Shown here: piece after piece, positions 8,516 through 14,978 of the stretch
Position numbering within the stretch: position 1 is the stretch's first letter
Layout of the letters: every line of letters begins with the position of its first letter
NCBI GenBank assembly: GCA_002803225.1
Contig: NXFV01000234.1
Location: 1 to 14,978, forward strand
Reading direction: 5' to 3'
DNA from: Gamarada debralockiae
Lineage: Eukaryota > Ascomycota > Leotiomycetes > Helotiales > Hyphodiscaceae
DNA length: 14,978 bases
Position numbers and translations under genes: made by a program
The notes under the pieces: generated by a model
The model's database searches: none
What the model was told of the DNA's origin: nothing
Seen by the model: the letters and a program-made list of their open reading frames with translations, nothing else

Positions 8516-10539
8516 ATGTCTTCTGCCTCTGGCAACCCATCACATAAGAACAAGGACGCAGATGCTGCTTTTCACAAGGTTAAAAAGGCAGGATTTTCGA
8601 CTGAGCGAGCTATCTGCAAGTACTGCGATGTGGACCACTCCAGGAACACCATTGACTGGTGTATCCCTCACTTAGAGACTTGTAAACAGTACGCAGAATA
8701 CCTCAAACGTGAGAAGAAAGTCAGTGAGGTTATCAAGGCTACAGAAGCAAAGAAATCAGCCTTGATCTCAACCTCGACTTCAATCTCCACCCCGAAACCA
8801 AACCCTCTTGCAAAGCTCCTTATGAAATGCTCTCCTGCGAAGATACTCGAAAAGAAGTTTGCGAAGGCTATATATACATCAATAGCGAATTACAATACGT
8901 TACACACACCAGAATGGAAGGAGTTCTTTCGTAGTATTGGGTTCAGCGTCCTAGATCGTCACCGGCTTGCAAATGAGCTCTTAACTAAGGCCTACGATGA
9001 TATCAAACGCGAAATGCTTGATATTATAGCTTCTGCGGGTTATATTGGAATCATTTCTGATAGATCTGCTAATGTTACACGCACTAGAGTCAAGAATATC
9101 ACAGTGATGGCGAAGGGAGAAGCTTTCTATTAGAACACAGTCGAAATCAGGGGTACAACAGCATCTGCAGAATAGACAATCGATCACCTACACAAAGCAG
9201 TCCTCGAAATCACAAAGAATAACCTCTCGAAGTGGCCATCTTTTGCCCCAGATACGTGCAATACACAACGCGCTGCACAGAGGAAAATCCTGCAATTGAA
9301 GAGTTCAAACACGTCCATTCAGTCCCTTGTGATGCACATGGGAAGCAACTGGTGATGAAAGACCTCCTTGACCCTGGGAAAGACGAAGGGGAGCTCATGA
9401 TTTTGTCTGATTTAAGAGACTTCTTCAAGAAGCCTGCCAAGATTCTTGAGTTCTTTATGAAGTCAGAAAAGCAACTTACAGTACTTCGAGATATCATGAA
9501 ACTGCCCTTTGGTGGTAAGACGAAGGCTTTGATTATTGCAGTGCTTACTCGCTAGGAACACATGTTAGTAACCATCCCTCCCTTGCACAATAGTATAGCT
9601 AATCTAATGATTTCTTGTATAGGTACGCTAGGTTAAATCCATCCTTGATATCAAATCTTGCCTTCGAACGTTTGCTACACTCTCTGAAGCCACAGATACC
9701 ATAAATTGGATTCTTTTGGATACAAAGTTTTGGGAGCAATTACGGACTCTATTCTCTTCTCCAGCCTATTCACGAGTCAATTAAGATGTCTGAATCAACT
9801 GGTTCTACACTCAACAAGGTCTTACCTAGCTAGATAAGCTGAATGAGCACTTGACAAACTTTGCACGACCTTCAAGGAATAATTGGTAGGAGGAGGTCTC
9901 GAAATATCTGTCTCGTAGGAAAGCTAGCTGGAGTAAGTGAAATGGCTATACAACTGCTTCTAATTCATACAGTAGTATATATTATTACTCCTCAAAATTG
10001 TGATACGCATCTCTCGCGTGCATTTAAAACTGCGGCAGAGACGTGGTTGCAAGAGTATAGAGGTAGTACGCTATTAGCTCAGTTCTACCACTACGTTGAT
10101 CAAGACTAGCAATTTCACCTCAAGCATGATTATTGGAAGTTAGCTAACGACGCAAAGCTCTTTTAGAGATATTAAGTAAGTATCTCCCTTAATTTATAGT
10201 AGAATAAAGCTAATATTATTGTAGTTAAGCACTGTCCCAGAACTCTCTACTCTTGTTCTTCGACTCCTTATTACAGCTACGAATAGTGTCCCTGCCGAAC
10301 GTTCCTTCTCGATTATGAATCTCCTACATAATAAGATACGAAATTGCCTTGATATTGAGATAATGGACAAGGAGGCATCCATTTATATGAACGGTAGAGC
10401 TCTTAAAGACAAGAGGGAGGACGAATTGTATAACCACGAGCTCTTGGCAGCGCTAGGGGACGAACTAGTAGCAAGTCAGAGTCAAGATCAACTCTCTTCA
10501 ATACTTGGAAAGCGGTCTTTTGATCAGATTGAGATCTAA
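8516..10539 (+). pseudogene. hAT transposase, broken
   Basis: From ATG 8516 the first 205 residues are open: a BED-like zinc finger (C34-x2-C37, H52-x3-C56), a Ser/Thr/Lys linker and the start of the RNase H-like catalytic core (IISDRSAN, where the family usually has SDGWSN). The core continues in shifting frames: TAG at 9131 and 9173, a frameshift near 9290, then VPCDAHGKQL (the CxxH region) and a TAG at 9553 where the conserved Trp of TRW belongs. Two introns are likely: one of about 50 bp ending at TATAG 9622 (acceptor clear, donor less so) and 10176-10224 (GTAAGT..TTGTAG), which restores frame. The C-terminal dimerisation domain is clear: NSVPAERSFSIMNLLHNK, open to 10539. Further stops at 9629, 10107, 10164 and 10173. 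Order and length match a complete fungal hAT transposase, so this is a decayed full copy. Confidence 0.88.
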
Positions 10540-10678
10540 GGAGCATTTTGGGTCATGTAACTACGCGTTTTCAGGGCGAAATCTAGGGACTTTTATGCTA
10601 TGTCATGCATGCTTTATACTCTCTTTTATGCAATATATAATACGTAATCCTCGAAATATATATTGGTCAAAAAAGGGC

Positions 10679-10694
10679 CGAATTATATAATTCG
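10679..10694. repeat. Perfect 16-bp palindrome near the hAT right end
   Basis: CGAATTATATAATTCG is two inverted copies of the CGAATTAT motif also found twice at the left end. It lies 23 bp inside the right element boundary. A role as a dimeric transposase-binding site is inferred from position and repetition. Confidence 0.6.
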
Positions 10695-10700
10695 AATATC

Positions 10701-10717
10701 GATAATCATCAGCCCTA
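10701..10717 (-). repeat. hAT right terminal inverted repeat
   Basis: Read on the minus strand it begins TAGGGCTGATGATTATC, matching the left end perfectly over the first eight bases and then imperfectly. It abuts the right target duplication. Confidence 0.9.
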
Positions 10718-10725
10718 ATTGGAGC
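10718..10725. repeat. Right target-site duplication of the hAT element (ATTGGAGC)
   Basis: Exact copy of 8272-8279. The pre-insertion site can be read by joining 8279 to 10726, giving ATTGGAGC followed by TGCGTCGC. Confidence 0.95.
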
Positions 10726-11106
10726 TGCGTCGCAACCTTCGCCAAATGCAGGTCAAAATTTGGGCCGAGACCCGAGACACTGGGGCTCAGAGGCTCCGGA
10801 ATACGAGTGCCGAAACCGAAAGCAACAGGAAAATGATGGATCATGAAAGTTGCCGAAGGATAGTCTGATGCCTTTAAACATTATGGCTGTGCCAAGCCGT
10901 ATCTGCGATTCTCCACCCAGCTCCAAAAGGCTGACTTTGTCCTAATCCCCCTTGGTTTAAATGTTAATTTCTTGGTGGCAGACCCACAAAGAAATGAACA
11001 TTTATTCAGAGGGTGATAGTACTGGGCTGACCGACTCTTCTGTCCCTATGACGGGCCTTGCGGTGCGACTTCTCGCAGCGCAAGAGGATACGACCAACGA
11101 ATCTTT
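10726..11106. other. Geneless spacer between hAT and the 3' end of the minus-strand paralogue
   Basis: No open frame is credible here. It holds the second foldback element (10945-11017). The right part should contain the 3' untranslated region of the gene ending at 11107. Confidence 0.5.
10945..11017. repeat. Foldback (MITE-like) hairpin element, diverged copy 2
   Basis: Two 33-base arms, 10945-10977 and 10985-11017, pair at 26 positions around a 7-base loop. The core TAAATGTTAATTTCTTGG resembles the 553 element's TGAATGTTAAATTTTTGG, and both have a loop containing a CCAC or CCCAC block and outer C-rich/G-rich ends. It lies about 90 bp beyond the stop codon of the minus-strand gene, where a hairpin could also influence 3'-end formation. 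The shared core makes common ancestry with copy 1 more likely than chance, but I judged this by eye. Confidence 0.6.
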
Positions 11107-12275
11107 TCAAAAGTACCCGGCAGTCATCTCATAAACCTGAGTGATATGGCCATATTGCCCATGATCACCAACCTCTCCAATCTTTCCCGTTCCCTCGCTT
11201 TCTGGGCTGTCTAGCTCACCAAGCGTCATCTTGCTATCCAGCTCCTTAATACCCGACTGCCGATCCCATTTTCCTCTGCCACTCATCTCCAAAGGACTTG
11301 TTGGCGGTGGAAGGAATTTTGCTTGGGAGAATCGAGACCCATACAACTCAGCAGTCATGACTGGAGGTGGAGGTGATGCGGATCCACGCTGTTCAGGGAT
11401 CGGGGGCTTGGTTTGTTGTCTTCTCCGCAAACAGAACCAAATCATGCAAACTAATGCGATAAGAATAACCAAGCCTCCAACGACCATACCGATTATCGCA
11501 CCCATTGACATGCCTTGTGTTGGATCATCGGGCAGACTGGTAGATGACGAAGTGGCTGTTGGAGAAGTGATTGCCGAGACAACGAGGGTGCTCGTTGCCA
11601 TCACTGTGGATGCAGGTACCGACGCAGAAGCGGCAGTTTTAGATGCCGAAGATGTGGATGGTAAAGAAGTCAATGTAGAAGGGTTCACGATGGAAGAAGT
11701 GTATAAGGGGTCAAAGACGGCGGATGAAGATGTAAAGTTCAGAAAACTGGAGCCAAACTCGTTGATCCCTCCAACTGCATCCCGAATGATAAGAAAGAAT
11801 GTGGTGCCCGGCGTCAGGGACAGGTCCCCAGTGCTCACATTTCAGACGTAGGATAGGGTCGAGGAGTCAAGGTTCGCTGTCAAGAATGGTCAGCAATGGG
11901 AAGGGAAAGTATCTGAACTGGAACATACGAGCAATCATCACGGGTCCAGTAACATTAGTAACAGGATTCAGTTGCTGATAGAGCATCAAATTGAAGCTCA
12001 TAAAATTCGTTGCCCAGCGAAGGCGTTGGGTTGTACCGAGCATCCATACGGTGTTGTCTGGCCCATTCGCTCCTGTGTCTGGAGGATTAAGGAATAGATT
12101 GGTGTTCACATCTCGACTTAGAAGGCAGTTATCATGAGAATCCAGGCTTTCTGACTTTTGCCTTGCAAAGAACGTGAAAAGTTTGGGCACCATGTCACTC
12201 GGGTGGCTTCAAGCCACTGGAGACAGGCCTGAAGTCTGCACCGACGATCAGAAAGGAAAAAGCAAGGAGGACCAT
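11107..12275 (-). pseudogene. Paralogue of the Ser/Thr-rich surface protein, with a premature TGA
   Basis: Exons on the minus strand: 11876-11107, 11929 to about 12150, and a proposed leader exon from ATG 12275 (starts MVLLAFSFLIV, signal-peptide-like). The 52-bp intron 11877-11928 is clear (GTATGT..TTGACAG, branch GCTGAC). The leader intron is uncertain: 12151-12241 (weak donor GTGCAG) keeps frame and gives about 341 residues; the ATG at 12193 is the alternative start. The ectodomain matches the 7091-7976 protein: LFLNPPDTG, NTVWMLG, LRWATNF, LMLYQQL, then INEFGSSFLNFT against VNEFGSSYLNFT. A Ser/Thr/Ala stalk, one membrane span and an LRRR anchor follow, with a longer tail (ELYGS, KELDS). 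A TGA at 11844-11842 falls exactly where the sister has the Trp of YTWTV. Everything downstream is open for 243 residues, so the break is recent, a sequence error, or read through. Confidence 0.65.
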
Positions 12276-13001
12276 GATAAGTGGGAACTTGAAGCCTTTA
12301 AGTGAGACACAACAAATAAATGAAATGAACGAACTCAAATGGAACGTTGGATAAACTTGAAATAGTTCAGACGCAGGTCTTTCCTAGAGAACTTGGCGGC
12401 AACAAGAAGTTCTATATTGTCGCAGCCAAGTGGGCCCATAAAAGCGGCCTGTTGTGGGTAAAGTTCTCTAGACGAGAGAACAATTCGAGAAGTCAAGATC
12501 ATCCCTTCCCTTGAAAAGTAATAACTGCTCTAAAGACCTGAACTCAAAGACAGACACGGTAGTGAGTCAAATGTGTGAATCATTCTGAGAGACGTACACA
12601 TCTTCGAAGCCCCAGAACTATTTTCCTCGTTTACACATTTTTCATGTTCTTGGAGATTGCGACTTCGACGAACCGAGGATCTGGATAGCCGCCCAAAGGA
12701 AGACCGCCAGTCGTCCCGCATCTCAAACACCAACAACACTCTCTTACACCAACAGCAATCTCATCCAGGGTAAGTCAAACAGCCTGCATCGACTTGCTCC
12801 GATCATTGGATGTGTTGTCGCGCAGGCATACCAGCATCGCGATATTTGACGCCGTCAGCCTCGCTTCAGTGTGGTCTGCGCCACTGGCCGCAGCCTCATC
12901 ACCACAATCCTTTGGTCCTCCATCATCCACCTTGCGACGGCTTGAAACGTCAAAGCACCACGAATCTGTTCAGTACGCATCGTGCTCGCAATTCAATCGC
13001 G
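12276..13001. promoter_or_regulatory. Divergent promoter region between the 12275 (-) and 13002 (+) genes
   Basis: This 726-bp stretch separates two divergent start codons. CA- and pyrimidine-rich sequence at about 12720-12765 fits a transcription start for the plus gene. A 7-bp hairpin GTTCTCT..AGAGAAC lies at 12463-12481. No TATA box or factor site is convincing. A minus-strand open frame at 12530-12739 shows no motif. Confidence 0.45.
12770..12825 (+). other. Probable intron in the 5' leader of the deoxyribosyltransferase-like gene
   Basis: A consensus donor GTAAGT at 12770 and an acceptor GCGCAG ending at 12825 define a 56-bp intron. Removing it deletes the ATG at 12810, and I find no other ATG between 12826 and the ATG at 13002. 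That makes 13002 the first AUG of the spliced leader. No strong branch site is visible, so the call is moderate. Confidence 0.4.
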
Positions 13002-13502
13002 ATGGCTTCAGCGACACACCCTCGCCATCGCGTGATCGCGGCTCCCAACACCTACAAAAAAGAAGGCCCAACTGTCTTCCTCTCGGGCTCCATCGATAAA
13101 GAGTGGCAGACGAAATTCACAGCTGCGCTCTCAGGCTTCCCAATCACGATCTTGAATCCTGATCGGCCAGACTGGGACTCCACCTGGCGAGAAGAGATCT
13201 CTTTCGAGCCCTTTCGTACGCAGGTGAATTGGGAGCTCGATGGCATGGAGAATGCCGATGTGATTGCGGTGTATTTTGGACCCAAAACCGCGGCTCCGGT
13301 CACGTTGCTCGAGTTTGGTCTGCATGCGGATAGCAAGAAGTGCGTTGTGGCATGTCACAGAGATTATCCGAAGAAGGGTAATGTCCAAATTGTTTGTGAG
13401 AGGAAGGAGATCGAGCTGTTGGAGAACGTGGATGAGTTGGGTATGAGTGTGTTGACATTATTGATGCAGAAGGGCCTTGTGTTGTACGAAGGCAAGGCTT
13501 AA
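13002..13502 (+). CDS. Nucleoside 2-deoxyribosyltransferase-like protein
   Basis: A single exon of 166 residues that matches the nucleoside 2-deoxyribosyltransferase-like fold (Pfam Nuc_deoxyrib_tr_2 type). Visible motifs: VFLSGSID (25-32) at the nucleotide-binding loop, NPDRPDWDSTW (52-62), VNWELDGMENADVIAVYFGP (75-94), and LLEFGLHA (102-109), whose Glu104 sits where the family has its catalytic Glu. Family members move or cleave the 2-deoxyribose-base bond; whether this protein does, and on which nucleoside, is not shown. I chose ATG 13002 (context GCGATGG) over the upstream ATG 12810, because the extra 64 residues are low-complexity and a leader intron would remove that ATG. There is no signal peptide or membrane span, so it is probably cytosolic. 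The coding sequence is intact, unlike its right neighbour. Confidence 0.85.
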   Translation: MASATHPRHRVIAAPNTYKKEGPTVFLSGSIDKEWQTKFTAALSGFPITILNPDRPDWDSTWREEISFEPFRTQVNWELDGMENADVIAVYFGPKTAAPVTLLEFGLHADSKKCVVACHRDYPKKGNVQIVCERKEIELLENVDELGMSVLTLLMQKGLVLYEGKA

Positions 13503-13963
13503 CGGGAATGACCCAGGTCAGCCGTGGGTGTTTTAGGGTTTGAATTTCAGCGGGGGATCGCTAATTTCAGGGGAGTTTAGTGCAACTATCACCAGATTTG
13601 TCGCCTAACGTTGATTTTAACGCCTTGGACTTTTCTTCTCCATCTATTTGCACTCCTTTTGTTAGTATTTCATTGGGATATCCCCACTCTATTTTGCACC
13701 ACAACACCGACACGCAGACTTTTGATTTGATGACATTCCGAGTACTATCCAAATGTGCCGTCGGCAAGTTTCTGGTGAAAGCCATTCTCATTACGCGGAG
13801 GCAGCACAGTAAGGCACAGCCGTCTTGCATCTGATTTATTGATCTTCGATTTCCCGAGGACAACAAGGCAGATTTCCAAAGTCTTGCGAGGCTTTCAAGA
13901 ACCCCTCATGTCGGTGGTGTTCTTACCGCTGAACATCAAGCCTTCGGGCGAACCCTTTCCTAG
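13503..13963. other. 3' flank of the deoxyribosyltransferase-like gene; no gene recognised
   Basis: It holds the 3' untranslated region of the plus gene. One plus frame is fairly open from 13580 with stops at 13832 and 13961 and could be the eroded front part of the pseudogene that follows, but it has no recognisable motif. A minus-strand open frame at 13567-13866 also has no motif. Confidence 0.45.
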
Positions 13964-14924
13964 GGTGATTGGCTCTTCCTGTTGACTCTCTGCCTTTCAT
14001 CCCTCCTTGCTCACATCGCGGTCGCAATACCCAGACCTGTGTTTCTTCACCATACACGGCCCCGATGGCACGACAGCATTGGGTAGTACAATCCCACAAC
14101 GATCTTCTGGCGATACTTCGCTATCGCCGCCCGTCGTTTTCGGCCGGGAGTGGACAGCAATCGATATGGCTGCCAGAATGCTAATTTCTGGACTGCTCAT
14201 GGACGGGATGGCTCAGAGCAGATGATCGGAACGAGCCGACCTTTCTGTACTCGAGTGCCACATCAACATCGTGTCAGCCTCTTCTCCACGACTGCGCTCA
14301 AGACCTTAATTGCCACACTTCAAGGCGCCGAGGGCTTGTAACTAGTTTGGCACTCGCAAGCCATACCGTCGTTGGAAAATATCCCGTACATCTATTTTCC
14401 ATTTACGATTCTTGGACTTATGAGACTTCCTGCTGCAATGTGGTTGACCGAAGATTGCTCATACGCCGATGCAACTTCCGAAGATGTCAGCCCAATACCT
14501 CGGGAGAGAGCACTCTCTGACTCGACGATTCATGAAGTTACGCACAAATACAGCAGCCTATCCGTCGACGGTGAGATGTCTAAGAGGAGAACTCCCGTGG
14601 TTCTTTCACAACCACTCTTACACATGGGCCCTCTCCAGGATGCACCACTGACTGCCACGGGTATCCTCATCCGCCAACTCACTGGCGTGGCCGCCTCACT
14701 CGAAGACTCTGTCTCTTGGTCTTATCCTCATCCTGGTAATGCTCCTCATTGATCTTGGCCTCTCCCCGGAATTCACAGTTACCGAATTGCCCTCGACATG
14801 GCCTATCTCTTCTTCTTGCTCACAACTACGGGCATATTCTCTTACTACTTCTGGCACAGCCGCTTATCGACCACGACCATTATCCCTTGTATCGGTTCGT
14901 CGTTCTACAAGATATACATCGGTT

Positions 14925-14926
<2 letters not shown>
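13964..14926 (+). pseudogene. Multi-span fungal membrane protein relic, truncated at the poly-T run
   Basis: Read mostly in one frame, the segment gives a hydrophobic span (WLFLLTLCLSSLLAHIAV), a stop at 14084 (TAG), then FWRYFAIAARRF and YGCQNANFWTAHGRDG, a stop at 14339 (TAA), then LENIPYIYFPFTILGL. A second frame carries LGLILILVMLLIDLGL (about 14712-14757), and the first frame resumes with MAYLFFLLTTTGIFSYYFW and STTTIIPCIGSSFYKIY. The last motif is typical of a family of fungal integral membrane proteins with no known function. Two stops and at least two frameshifts make it a pseudogene. The reading ends abruptly at the T tract, where normal members carry on, so it is also truncated or runs out of the window. 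Confidence 0.55.

Positions 14927-14978
<52 letters not shown>
14927..14978. repeat. Run of 52 T to the window end
   Basis: Uninterrupted T from 14927 to the last base. It follows directly on membrane-protein sequence. It could be the poly(A) tail of a retrotransposon inserted on the minus strand and extending beyond the window, a homopolymer expansion, or an assembly artefact at a contig edge. Confidence 0.9.

Larger units (their letters stand above)
8280..10717 (+). mobile_element. hAT-superfamily DNA transposon, both ends present, transposase decayed
   Basis: The 2,438-bp element starts TAGGGCTGGCGAATTATC (8280-8297) and ends with the imperfect complement (10701-10717, read from the right TAGGGCTGATGATTATC). 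The first eight bases match perfectly and the next nine match with two mismatches and a one-base gap. It is flanked by the perfect 8-bp duplication ATTGGAGC. It carries one transposase gene on the plus strand with introns, now broken by stops and frameshifts, so it cannot move itself; the perfect duplication means excision or end deletion has not occurred. The motif CGAATTAT occurs twice near each end and may be a transposase-binding site. It lies between two paralogous minus-strand genes. Confidence 0.93.

Noticed and set aside
8516..9133. A stand-alone 205-residue zinc-finger gene
   Set aside because: The frame after the TAG continues hAT transposase homology, so it is the 5' part of the broken transposase.
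11231..11851. Plus-strand 206-residue open frame
   Set aside because: Antisense of the second paralogue's stalk, span and tail; no motif of its own and no splice logic.
12810..13001. N-terminal extension of the deoxyribosyltransferase-like protein from ATG 12810
   Set aside because: Low-complexity His/Pro/Ser sequence unlike the family, and the ATG falls inside a probable leader intron. Kept only as a speculative alternative form.

Overview
The window looks like chromosomal DNA of a filamentous ascomycete (Pezizomycotina; a Dothideomycete or near relative is a guess). The evidence is: genes split by 50-80 bp introns with GT..AG ends and, in several, CTGAC/CTAAC-like branch sites; fungal membrane proteins with Ser/Thr-rich stalks; a fungal hAT transposon; a decayed Ty1/copia gag; and stop codons dominated by TAG in the repeats, as repeat-induced point mutation (RIP) would leave. 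No organism can be named from the sequence alone.

Layout. 1-1102: no recognisable gene; holds a 76-bp hairpin element. 1103-3615 (+): intact four-exon gene for a 775-aa polytopic membrane protein with a large, heavily N-glycosylated domain. 3616-5910: geneless, with a short tandem repeat, a small perfect hairpin and, near its right end, what looks like the LTR end and primer-binding site of a copia element. 5911-6695 (+): broken copia gag. 6696-7090: geneless spacer. 7091-7976 (-): intact two-exon gene for a 268-aa single-pass Ser/Thr-rich surface protein. 8280-10717: a hAT transposon with recognisable ends, TAGGGCTG terminal inverted repeats and a perfect 8-bp target duplication (ATTGGAGC), carrying a decayed transposase. 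10945-11017: a second hairpin resembling the one at 553. 11107-12275 (-): a diverged paralogue of the 7091-7976 gene, with a TGA where the sister has a Trp codon. 12276-13001: divergent promoter region with a probable 5' leader intron. 13002-13502 (+): intact 166-aa nucleoside 2-deoxyribosyltransferase-like protein. 13964-14926 (+): multi-membrane-span protein relic with stops and frameshifts. 14927-14978: an uninterrupted run of 52 T to the window end.

How the parts relate. There is no evident pathway. The two minus-strand surface-protein genes are an old tandem duplication, and the hAT element inserted between them, about 0.3 kb upstream of the 7091-7976 start codon. The clearest new observations are the exact boundaries of the hAT element and its subterminal CGAATTAT motif, the pair of related foldback elements, the nonsense codon at a conserved Trp in one paralogue, and a copia primer-binding site that seems to match a tRNA-Met anticodon arm. 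I did not find an obvious defence or other novel multi-gene system.
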